Assembly (NCBI GenBank): GCA_024699495.1
Contig: JAILPK010000037.1
Location: 62,001 to 126,000, forward strand
Reading direction: 5' to 3'
DNA: 64,000 nt
Source: Bacteroidaceae bacterium
GTDB taxonomy: Bacteria > Bacteroidota > Bacteroidia > Bacteroidales > Bacteroidaceae
Shown: positions 47,313 to 55,620 of the stretch, piece after piece
Position numbering within the stretch: position 1 is the stretch's first letter
How the letters are laid out: every line of letters begins with the position of its first letter
Notes under the pieces: generated by a model
Databases searched by the model: none
What the model saw: only the letters and a program-made list of their open reading frames with translations
What the model was told of the DNA's origin: nothing
Made by a program: the position numbers and the translations under genes

Positions 47313-47328
47313 CCACTCCAGGGAGTGG
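47313..47328. repeat. GC-rich perfect palindrome
   Basis: CCACTCC and GGAGTGG flank AG. Followed by TTAGGGGCGAGCCTGGGA, resembling the other G/C hairpins at 22424 and 44594. Lies just downstream of the AgcS gene and could end its transcript. Confidence 0.5.
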
Positions 47329-47374
47329 TTAGGGGCGAGCCTGGGATGAGGCCTCTAAACTCTAAACATAAAAA

Positions 47375-48784
47375 CTATTCCCAGCATTCCAGCTCCTGTT
47401 CAATCTCAGGCAAGAGGGAGCGGTGAAATACAGGTTCTTTGATTCCCTGCTTCTTTTGGAGCAGGTAGTCATCCAACAGTCTGAATGCATATTTGCCGAG
47501 AAAGATGACGGCTATAAGATTACAGGCAGTGAGCATGGCCATGCAAAGATCACCCAAATTCCAAACCATCTCAAGACTTGACATAGCGCCGAACATAACA
47601 ACTACGCCAGCAGAAAAGACGCGATATGTAAAGAGCACCGACGAGTTGGATGTTAAGAAACGGATATTGGCTTCACCATAGTAGTAATTCCCGATGATTG
47701 AGGAGAAGGCGAAGAGAAAGATGGCAATGGCAATGAAGACACTGCCGAATGAGCCGATTTCCTCCACCAACGCCGCCTGAGTGAGTGCAATGCCATTAAG
47801 TTCGGGCACGTCATAAAGGCCGCTGATAAGAATTACAAAAGCTGTGCATGAACAGACGAGCAGGGTGTCTGTAAAGACTCCGAGAGACTGTATAAGCCCT
47901 TGTTTCACAGGGTGCGTCACAGTGGCCGTAGCTGCCACGTTAGGAGCGCTCCCCTCCCCTGCCTCATTGCTAAACAGGCCCCGTTTGATTCCATTCATTA
48001 CCGTAGCTCCGACAACTCCGCCTACAGACTGCTCAAGTCCGAAAGCGCTGTCAAAGATGATTTTCATCACATGTGGAATCTGCTCATAGTTTATCAGTGT
48101 TATTATGAATGCAAGTAGAAAATAGCCTATGGCCATGACTGGCACGAGGACAGCGCTAACGTTTGCAATTCGATGTATACCCCCGAATACTATAACAAGG
48201 GCGGCGACCGACAAGCCGATGCCAACTAGAAGGGGCTCCCACCCGAAGGCTTCCTGCATTGCACTGCATATAGTGTTGCTCTGAATGGAATTGTATGAAA
48301 GACCAAAAGTAACGGTGATAAGCACTGCAAAGAGATAAGCCATCCAATGGCAGTGGAGTCCATAGTATATGTAATATGCCGGTCCTCCGATAAAAGAATC
48401 TCTGTTGTGCCGCTTGAAGAGCTGCCCGAGCGTGGATTCTATAAAAGCCGTTGCAGAGCCCACAAGCGCAATAACCCACATCCAAAATACAGAACCCGGC
48501 CCGCCTATGGCAATAGCTGTGGCTACACCTGCGAGATTCCCTGTGCCTACGCGCGTGGCCACGGAAACGGCAAAAGCCTGAAATGAAGATATGTGTTTGC
48601 GGTTCGTCTCCATGTTGTTGGGGCCTGTCTTGGCAGAGTCCGTAAGGAGTCTGAACATCTCGCCCACCATACGGAACTGCACTCCTTTGGTTTTCCATGT
48701 AAACCATAATCCACAAGCCAATAGCGCAGCTATCAGGAGATAGCTCCATAGGGCATCGTTGATGAGAGTGATCACATCATTCAT
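47375..48784 (-). CDS. Alanine/glycine:cation symporter family protein
   Basis: A 469-residue AgcS/SSS-type secondary transporter importing small amino acids with Na+ or H+. Features: about 11 membrane segments; the GTGNLAGVATAIAIGGPG motif near residue 80; FIGGPAYYIYYGL; MNGIKRGLFSNEAGEGSAPN; FAFSSIIGNYYYGE. Single-gene unit with its own minus-strand promoter. The Na+-coupled choice would draw on gradients made by the pyrophosphatase or other pumps. Confidence 0.94.
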   Translation of the reverse strand: MNDVITLINDALWSYLLIAALLACGLWFTWKTKGVQFRMVGEMFRLLTDSAKTGPNNMETNRKHISSFQAFAVSVATRVGTGNLAGVATAIAIGGPGSVFWMWVIALVGSATAFIESTLGQLFKRHNRDSFIGGPAYYIYYGLHCHWMAYLFAVLITVTFGLSYNSIQSNTICSAMQEAFGWEPLLVGIGLSVAALVIVFGGIHRIANVSAVLVPVMAIGYFLLAFIITLINYEQIPHVMKIIFDSAFGLEQSVGGVVGATVMNGIKRGLFSNEAGEGSAPNVAATATVTHPVKQGLIQSLGVFTDTLLVCSCTAFVILISGLYDVPELNGIALTQAALVEEIGSFGSVFIAIAIFLFAFSSIIGNYYYGEANIRFLTSNSSVLFTYRVFSAGVVVMFGAMSSLEMVWNLGDLCMAMLTACNLIAVIFLGKYAFRLLDDYLLQKKQGIKEPVFHRSLLPEIEQELECWE

Positions 48785-48848
48785 CTATAGCTGAATTCGT
48801 TAACAACTGAATAACAAGTACAAACCTGTATTTTAGGCGTTTCATGGC

Positions 48849-48857
48849 GCAAAAATA
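48849..48857 (-). promoter_or_regulatory. Promoter -7 element for the AgcS symporter
   Basis: TATTTTTGC on the minus strand, 65 bp before the ATG. Confidence 0.65.
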
Positions 48858-48931
48858 CAAAAAAAACGCCAAATAGCATTTCATGGGTGGGAAATATATG
48901 TATCAAATACTTCTGAATGCCGATTTTTATG

Positions 48932-48940
48932 TATCTTTGC
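48932..48940 (+). promoter_or_regulatory. Promoter -7 element for the M18 aminopeptidase
   Basis: TATCTTTGC, 63 bp before the ATG. Confidence 0.7.
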
Positions 48941-49003
48941 GCTCAAATAAAAAATATTTTGCACATTCTGACAAGGACGTGACTATATAACATGTAACAG
49001 ACT

Positions 49004-50308
49004 ATGATTAAAAGACTATTGGAGTTTTTGGATGCATCGCCGGTGAATTTTCTTGCGGTCAAGAATATCGCAAACGAACTGGAGAAGGCTGGATACAGAC
49101 ATGTAGCCCCCAGGGAGAAACTAAGGCAGATAAATGCCGGCGATAAGATATATGTGACAAAGAACGACTCGTCAATCTATGCATTCCAGATGGGAAAGAA
49201 GCCGATGGCGGAGTCGGGGTTCCGCATGATCTGTGCTCATTGCGACTCACCTACCTTTCGCATAAAACCAAACTCCGAGATAACCTGCGAAGGCGGTATT
49301 ACGAAGTTGAATGTGGAGGTTTATGGCGGTCCTATCATGTCCACATGGTTCGACCGTCCGCTGACTCTGGCCGGTCGAGTCATTGTGCGCGGCGCCGATG
49401 CCATGAATCCGCAAACCCGTCTGCTGCATATCCGCAGGCCTCTGCTGCAGATCAACAACCTCGCAATACATTTCAACCGTCAGGTGAATGACGGGGTTAA
49501 ACTGAGCAAGCAAAAGGACATGCTGCCAATGTTAGGTGTCATCACCGACGAACTGGAGCGGGGGAATATGCTTATAAATATCATCGTAGAGGAGCTCTCG
49601 AAGGAGTCTCCAGTAAGGCATGAGGATATCCTTGACTTCGACATATATCTGGCAGATGCGACTCCTGCCTGCATCTATGGGGCGCACAACGAATGGATTT
49701 CTTCGGGTCGGCTGGATGACCTCTCGATGTGTTTTGCCGGTCTCGAAGCTCTGCTCGCAGCCCCCGCAGATGAGAGCACCCAGATTCTGGCCATCTTCGA
49801 CAACGAAGAAACAGGTTCTCAAACAAAGCAGGGGGCAGGCAGTCCGTTTTTGGCTTCTATAATAAAGCGTCTGGCTGGAGGCCAAGATAGCGATGAAGAG
49901 GCATTCTATCAGGCTGTGGAACGGGCATTTATGGTTTCGGCAGACAATGCCCATGCGTGGCATCCCAATTACAGCGAGAAATACGACCCAACTAATCACC
50001 CAATCTTGGGCGGCGGACCGGTAATCAAGTTCAATGCAGCTCAGAAATATGCCAGCGATGCGGTCTCCGCATCTGTCTTTGCCGAGATCTGCCGTGAAGC
50101 AGGAGTCCCTTGTCAGAGATTCGTGAACCACAGTGACGTGGCTGGAGGCAGCACCTTAGGCAACATACTTGCCTCGTCAATTCCCCTGCGTGGCGTGGAT
50201 ATGGGCAATCCCATTTTGGCCATGCACAGCTGCCGCGAAACGGGCAGCGTAGCAGACCATCTCTTCTGCGTAAAAGCATTCACAAGATTCTACGGGGACC
50301 GGACCTAG
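49004..50308 (+). CDS. M18-family aminopeptidase
   Basis: A 434-residue cytoplasmic zinc aminopeptidase, probably releasing N-terminal Asp/Glu or acting broadly. Metal and catalytic motifs: CAHCDSPTF, DNEETGSQTKQG, SADNAHAWHPNYSEKYD, and NHSDVAGGSTLGNIL. Length and motif order fit the DAP/ApeB family. No signal peptide. Single-gene unit; the 357 bp that follow hold no supported gene. Confidence 0.94.
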   Translation: MIKRLLEFLDASPVNFLAVKNIANELEKAGYRHVAPREKLRQINAGDKIYVTKNDSSIYAFQMGKKPMAESGFRMICAHCDSPTFRIKPNSEITCEGGITKLNVEVYGGPIMSTWFDRPLTLAGRVIVRGADAMNPQTRLLHIRRPLLQINNLAIHFNRQVNDGVKLSKQKDMLPMLGVITDELERGNMLINIIVEELSKESPVRHEDILDFDIYLADATPACIYGAHNEWISSGRLDDLSMCFAGLEALLAAPADESTQILAIFDNEETGSQTKQGAGSPFLASIIKRLAGGQDSDEEAFYQAVERAFMVSADNAHAWHPNYSEKYDPTNHPILGGGPVIKFNAAQKYASDAVSASVFAEICREAGVPCQRFVNHSDVAGGSTLGNILASSIPLRGVDMGNPILAMHSCRETGSVADHLFCVKAFTRFYGDRT

Positions 50309-50627
50309 ATAAGTGATTAGAAACAGATGAGCGCTGCGCACAGATGAGAGATTGGCCTTCGCCCGTTTAAGGCATGCAGCAGTGGTCGAAGTCAAGACCC
50401 CAAAGGAGGGGAGACAGGGAGGACAGGGCTGGTGGATTCGAGGCTTACAAAGCAGGCTTGAAACTACAGAAGATACAGAAGCTGTAGAAAATATAGGAGC
50501 CGCAAGCAGCCAAAGGTTTTATACATTAGCAACGCGCAAGCCCAACCCTGAGAACCTGAAAACTAAAAACTAAAGGGCCAAAATAGTTCAAGTAGAAAAG
50601 CTAATACCAATCCTCTAAAGGAAAAAC

Positions 50628-50665
50628 TTGTCTACTCGTCAACTCAACGACTCGTCAACTCAAAT
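50628..50665 (+). repeat. CTCGTCAACT repeat
   Basis: CTACTCGTCAACTCAA and ACTCGTCAACTCAAAT are adjacent copies immediately before the next gene's ATG. A diverged copy (TCGTCTACTTGTCAACT ... CAACTCAAATA) is at 59293-59332. The 50309-50627 stretch has low-complexity text and no gene. Confidence 0.6.
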
Positions 50666-51721
50666 ATGAATAACGGAAAAGAGCAACTATCAGACATAAG
50701 AGTGGCATTTGTAGGTCTTGGTGAACGGGGCCGAACTGCATTGCGACTGATGCTACCTATAAAAGGGGCACGTATTGCAGCGCTTTGTGACCTGCGACCC
50801 GAGAATGTGACTAAGGCGTTGGAAGTGCTGCCTGAAGACATGCGCCCACTCACCTTTCACGGGCCAGATGCTTACCAACAGGCTATAAACGCCGCAGACA
50901 CAGATTTGGTATATATCTGTTCCGACTGGCTGTCACACCCCACAATAGCCTGTTACGCCATGAGTAAAGGGAAGGACGTTGCAATCGAAGTGCCGGCAGC
51001 GACATCTCTTGAAAGTATTTATGATTTAGTGCATACGGCAGCCTCCACTCAGAGGAAATGCTTTCTTCTGGAAAATGCCTGTTTTGAAAAGCAATTGCAA
51101 GAGGCCATTGCCGCCATACGCAGAGGCGATATAGGCGAACTCATCCATGCAGAGGGCAATTACTATCACTGTCTTGGCGAGCGCTGGACACGTTGGCGTA
51201 TGGAGGCTAATTGCAGACATCGCGGCGACTTGTATCCGACACACGAGCTCGGACCTATATGCATGGCCATGGACATAGGGCGTACAGACTTTCTTGAGAC
51301 GCTTGTGAGCATGGACACGGCATCACTCTCTGGGCCGCAATTATACAGGAACTTAATTGGAGAGGAGATGCCTGGCTTCCAGAATGGCGACCACACAACG
51401 ACGCTCATCCGCACACGCAAAGGGTACACTCTGCTACTTCGCCACGATGTGATGACCCATCAACCATACGACCGCAGGCTACTGTTCATAGGAACGCGCG
51501 GCAGAATAGAGTTGAAAGATACGGGGCATCCCTCACACGAGGAAATGACAATAGAAATGAACCGGCAACTGATTGCAGCCATGCGAGGAGAAGCGGATTA
51601 TGGCATTAGCATGGCTGATTTGGCCACGTGGTGCAGTATAATCCCCCTCTCAGAAGAAAGTATTTTGAATGGATTCCTGCCCGTTGGAATTCCGGATTTC
51701 TATGCCGACGTATTACACTAG
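50666..51721 (+). CDS. Gfo/Idh/MocA-family oxidoreductase, GH109-like
   Basis: A 351-residue NAD(P)-dependent protein: Rossmann motif VAFVGLGERGRTALRLM, cofactor site IEVPAATSLESI. The stretch HRGDLYPTHELGPICMAMD matches the signature of GH109 proteins, which act as alpha-N-acetylgalactosaminidases by an NAD+-linked mechanism. The usual signal peptide and about 90 residues of GH109 are absent, so it should be cytoplasmic. No promoter is evident. Confidence 0.88.
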   Translation: MNNGKEQLSDIRVAFVGLGERGRTALRLMLPIKGARIAALCDLRPENVTKALEVLPEDMRPLTFHGPDAYQQAINAADTDLVYICSDWLSHPTIACYAMSKGKDVAIEVPAATSLESIYDLVHTAASTQRKCFLLENACFEKQLQEAIAAIRRGDIGELIHAEGNYYHCLGERWTRWRMEANCRHRGDLYPTHELGPICMAMDIGRTDFLETLVSMDTASLSGPQLYRNLIGEEMPGFQNGDHTTTLIRTRKGYTLLLRHDVMTHQPYDRRLLFIGTRGRIELKDTGHPSHEEMTIEMNRQLIAAMRGEADYGISMADLATWCSIIPLSEESILNGFLPVGIPDFYADVLH

Positions 51722-51732
51722 GCCCAAAGGGC

Positions 51733-52383
51733 TCACTCTCTGACAATAACTGCGTTAGGATATTTTTTTGTATCCAGAACAAACAGGTCGTCGTTTACGC
51801 CATAGGAAATTCTGTTGACTGTAATCTTGGCCGAGGCGACACCCATCTTTACCTGAAACTGATATAAGCTGTAGTCATTCTGATTTATCAGTACCACAGT
51901 CTTCTTGGGGTCATGGTCGTTCTTCGGCTCGGTGAAGGTAATTTCATATTTACCTTTTTTCACCCGCATCTTCGCTTTTTTGTATTCTTTGTCCATATCG
52001 AGGGTCATGTCAAAATCCTCTTTAGACTTCTTGTCAGTCTTCTTAATCTTCAGCGTATCAGATTCCTCCTTAGATGTTTTGGGTATAAATGTCCATTGCT
52101 GAGTGCCGTCGAAACCGCTCTCCGTATCCGCGATCTGCCCAAAGACTTTCACCGAAGTCTTCACGAACGACTTTCCACCTTTGCTATAAACCGTGATTTT
52201 GCCGTTCATAGAAAAGACGAGAGCCATCCTCATATTCAAGTCTGCCTCCATCTTCATTCCTTTCACATTTTCCATCTTTTCCGTGCATTTCTTAAGCACA
52301 TCTGTCACTTCCTGAGGGATTTGTGCATGTAAAGCAAGGCTTATAAACATAGCCATTACAACGGCTAAATTTCTAGTTCTCAT
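51733..52383 (-). CDS. LolA-like outer membrane lipoprotein-sorting protein
   Basis: A 216-residue exported protein with signal peptide NLAVVMAMFISLALHAQ and the LolA/LppX half-barrel pattern, ending DLFVLDTKKYPNAVIVRE, as in Bacteroidetes LolA-like proteins. Would carry lipoproteins or lipids across the periplasm. It converges with the GH109-like gene with an 11-bp gap, and has its own minus-strand -7 element. Confidence 0.85.
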   Translation of the reverse strand: MRTRNLAVVMAMFISLALHAQIPQEVTDVLKKCTEKMENVKGMKMEADLNMRMALVFSMNGKITVYSKGGKSFVKTSVKVFGQIADTESGFDGTQQWTFIPKTSKEESDTLKIKKTDKKSKEDFDMTLDMDKEYKKAKMRVKKGKYEITFTEPKNDHDPKKTVVLINQNDYSLYQFQVKMGVASAKITVNRISYGVNDDLFVLDTKKYPNAVIVRE

Positions 52384-52452
52384 AGGTGTTTTATAATTGT
52401 TATTTGTCGTTTGTATTTATTATATCAGATTGTCAGTCTCTAAATTTCGGGT

Positions 52453-52461
52453 GCAAATATA
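52453..52461 (-). promoter_or_regulatory. Promoter -7 element for the LolA-like gene
   Basis: TATATTTGC on the minus strand, 70 bp before the ATG. Confidence 0.7.
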
Positions 52462-52660
52462 TTGTAAAATTTATAATAATGTCTCATTTACGAACTAGAA
52501 AATACTCTAGATAAATAATTAAAGGTTAAAACAAAATGGCAAATGAACTGCTATTGTTGAGAATATGAAGAACACAAGCGAGGGACATCTGTTTATGACT
52601 AAGGTCTGGAATGCAATTCTCACAAAAAATTACTCTCTATAATTATTATCGAGTATTTTT

Positions 52661-52692
52661 TTTGCCAATAAAGTTTTAACGAGTATATTTGC
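52661..52692 (+). promoter_or_regulatory. Consensus promoter for the lyase-family gene
   Basis: TTTG (52661-52664), 19 bp spacer, TATATTTGC (52684-52692): a near-perfect match to the Bacteroidetes promoter. The rest of 52384-52830 holds a divergent promoter and a leader of about 130 nt. Confidence 0.85.
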
Positions 52693-52830
52693 GGCATCTT
52701 TCAGGAATCAGAGGCTTGGTTCTCCGTAGGGATAATGTCTGAAATATCTCATAACGGTGCTATAACCGATGGACTCAAAAGCTATGCTCCTTTTAATCTA
52801 GAATCCTATTGCAACAACAAAACAAAGAAT

Positions 52831-55620
52831 ATGATGAAGATCCTTTTCATTGCATTTATGGCAACCATAAGCATCGTTGCCAATGCACAAACTACAGAAT
52901 ATAACACAAACCGGGGATTCATCCATCCGGGAGGCCTTCACACACAGGCAGACTTTGACCGTGTGAAAGCACAGCTTGCCGCCAACAACACCAAGGTCAA
53001 ACAGGCTTATGCCAAACTGACTTCGGCAGCATATTCACAAGCAAACGTGCAGACATATCCTTCAGAAGTTATTGTCCGGGGAGGCGGCAACGGCGAGAAC
53101 TACATCAACGCATGCCGAGGAGCAGCCATGGCATATCAGAACGCTCTTAGATGGAAAATTGCAGGCACAAAGGCAAATGCAGAAGCAGCCGTGAGAATAC
53201 TTATGGCATGGGCAAACACGACAAAGGATGTGAGCGGCGATTCCAATTATGCGCTGGCATCGGGGCTCTATGGATATCAGTTTGCTCAGGCCGCCGAACT
53301 CATGCGCGACTATGAAGGATGGAAGGCAGAGGACTTCAAGCTCTTCCAGCAATGGATGCTCACCGTGTGGTATCCGAAAGCTATCGGTTTTCTGCGAGGG
53401 CGCAATGGCACATGGGAGAATGCGGGCAAATGGTGGAAGGCGCCAGGGCATTATTGGAGCAACTGGGGTCTGTGTAACGCCATGTGTGTGGCGTTGATAG
53501 GGATTCTTTGCGACGATGTTTACATCTATAACCAAGGCATGTCGTACTATAAATATGACCAGTGCGCGACCTTCCAGGAGCCTCGGACAGAAGTGCCGAT
53601 AAAGAACGACGGTCTGACTGAATTTCTGGGTAATCTAGTTGTAACCACCTATACCTCGGAACTAGAGACAGGGGCTTATGGCATGTTGGGGCAGATGAAT
53701 GAGAGTGGGCGTGACACAGGTCATTCTGCTATGGCACTCGGTCTGGCAGTGGATATGGCCAAAATTGGGTGGAGCCAGGGAGACGACCTTTTTGCCTACA
53801 TGGACCATAGGCTGGCGGCCGGAATCGAATATGTAGCTGCCCAAACTCAAAGCGTTGAGAATCTGCCTTGGGTTAACTATATTTATGGAAGCAGTGGATA
53901 TTACTATTCCGACTCTCGCGCCTGGCTGATGACTGCCCCGGCTATGGGCGCCCAGACGCGGCCCTATTGGGGCACAGTCATTGGCATCTACGAAGGTGTT
54001 AAGGGGGTGAAGATGCCTTTCTCTGAAGTGTCGTATAACAATATGGGCATCGACGAAGGCGGACAGGGAAGCACTAGTGGCGGCTATGACCATCTTGGAT
54101 ACAGTGTGTTGATGAATACACGCGACGAGCAGCTATGTCCCGCAGAAAAAACACCTACCGAACTGACTCCAAAAATAGAATACAGCGGCACACTCACCAC
54201 AAACCTCATCCCCAGCCTCGCTCTGGAAAGGACGCGCGGAATGGTGAACGGGAAGGTAATAAGTCACAACGAGATGGGCGGTATTGTCAACACATACTCC
54301 ATAAATAACAACACTTGTGTTCCTAAGGGGCAGACACTGAAACTCATGCCTCAGCTCCCAGAAGGAGAAGAAGATACAGGTATATGGCGATGGGAGACAG
54401 GGGAAACGACACGTGACATCACCGTGTCGTCTGACAGCAGCTATATCTACCGTGTTACTTACACCAACAAAAACGGCATCGAGAGCGAACTGTGTTTTCC
54501 GATAGCCAGCAACGCCGACTGCCGTCCCGACCAGCTCGTGACCACCATAACGAATAATAATGTCGTCACAAACGGAACCACGGCAAGAGTGCTGTATGGA
54601 AAAACAGTAAAGCTGTCAGCCTCTTCGCCCATTGGTTTCGGAACATGGAAATGGACGGGCAACAAGACCACACAGGAGATAACAACAACGGCCCTGCGAA
54701 ATGCCACTGATTACAAACTGGAATACACCAACCAAGGAGGCGCTGTGACTTCCGTCAACTTCCATCTGGATGTTTTGGCGGCTTCCCCTTATGCTATGGT
54801 TGATTCTGTCAGCACCTCCTTAACGGAGGAGTCTGCAACACTTGTCGCTAACAAGTTCCTGGCACTTAACACTGCCGTATGCGCGAAGGCAGGCAGCAAG
54901 GTTACTCTCGGACTCACGCTACCATCTGCAGTAAAGGCTTCTGGCGTAATCTGGGAAGACGGCACCACAGGCAATGAACTCGTCATCTCCGGCATACAAC
55001 AGAGCAAAACGTTTGTTGCCAAATTCTCACTTGCCGGCGAAGAGGTTGAGATGCGTTTCAATGTGATGCTGATTGCTGAAGAGGCCTCAGTAATAGAAGC
55101 AGGCACATACCGTATGCGCCACGTAGCATCGGACACCTATCTGACTACTCAGGAGAAGAACAAAGCAGCCACATTTGAGCCGCTGCGTGATAACGACGCC
55201 TCACAGATATGGTTCGTTGACCACAATGCTACGCCCAAATATACATTTACTAGCCTTTCAAATTCAGACAGCTTGCAGATAAACGCTTCAGGCAGAGTAG
55301 TCAGCTCTGCATTTTATCCTTTATTCATAGACCAAGCTGTTGGTACTGATCGAATTGCCATCCACACCTCCGCCACATCTCCAAAATACTGGGATGTAAC
55401 AGAAGATGGTCTTGAGACAGCAAGCGCCACGAGTCTGCTCTACTTCCCATTCCAACTCATAGCAGTGGGCACAGAAGACGGTGTCCAAAGCCCGATTGCC
55501 ACGTCAGACGAACACACAGGAAATGAAAATGTATTCGACCTGAGCGGACGAAATATGACTGGCCGAAGATTGACCAAGGGGGTCTATGTCAGTAAGAACA
55601 GGAAAATTTTAGTCAAGTGA
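52831..55620 (+). CDS. Exported alginate-lyase-family protein with Ig-like repeats and C-terminal tail
   Basis: A 929-residue secreted protein. Signal peptide ILFIAFMATISIVANAQ starts from ATG 52831; an upstream in-frame ATG at 52735 would put 32 residues in front of it. Residues of about 25-430 form an (alpha/alpha) alginate-lyase-like domain (HYWSNWGLCNAMCVAL; ESGRDTGHSAMALGLAVDM; GGYDHLGYSVLMN), which cleaves or binds polyuronates in relatives. Three Ig-like repeats follow (each with WxWETGETT-type phrases), a beta-trefoil-like part, and a tail FDLSGRNMTGRRLTKGVYV, the Prevotella/Bacteroides secretion-style end. Substrate unknown. Its stop overlaps the convergent gene. Confidence 0.85.
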   Translation: MMKILFIAFMATISIVANAQTTEYNTNRGFIHPGGLHTQADFDRVKAQLAANNTKVKQAYAKLTSAAYSQANVQTYPSEVIVRGGGNGENYINACRGAAMAYQNALRWKIAGTKANAEAAVRILMAWANTTKDVSGDSNYALASGLYGYQFAQAAELMRDYEGWKAEDFKLFQQWMLTVWYPKAIGFLRGRNGTWENAGKWWKAPGHYWSNWGLCNAMCVALIGILCDDVYIYNQGMSYYKYDQCATFQEPRTEVPIKNDGLTEFLGNLVVTTYTSELETGAYGMLGQMNESGRDTGHSAMALGLAVDMAKIGWSQGDDLFAYMDHRLAAGIEYVAAQTQSVENLPWVNYIYGSSGYYYSDSRAWLMTAPAMGAQTRPYWGTVIGIYEGVKGVKMPFSEVSYNNMGIDEGGQGSTSGGYDHLGYSVLMNTRDEQLCPAEKTPTELTPKIEYSGTLTTNLIPSLALERTRGMVNGKVISHNEMGGIVNTYSINNNTCVPKGQTLKLMPQLPEGEEDTGIWRWETGETTRDITVSSDSSYIYRVTYTNKNGIESELCFPIASNADCRPDQLVTTITNNNVVTNGTTARVLYGKTVKLSASSPIGFGTWKWTGNKTTQEITTTALRNATDYKLEYTNQGGAVTSVNFHLDVLAASPYAMVDSVSTSLTEESATLVANKFLALNTAVCAKAGSKVTLGLTLPSAVKASGVIWEDGTTGNELVISGIQQSKTFVAKFSLAGEEVEMRFNVMLIAEEASVIEAGTYRMRHVASDTYLTTQEKNKAATFEPLRDNDASQIWFVDHNATPKYTFTSLSNSDSLQINASGRVVSSAFYPLFIDQAVGTDRIAIHTSATSPKYWDVTEDGLETASATSLLYFPFQLIAVGTEDGVQSPIATSDEHTGNENVFDLSGRNMTGRRLTKGVYVSKNRKILVK

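Noticed and set aside
50352-50573. 73-residue frame in the gap after the M18 gene
   Set aside because: Low-complexity text with no domain, promoter or homologue-like phrase.
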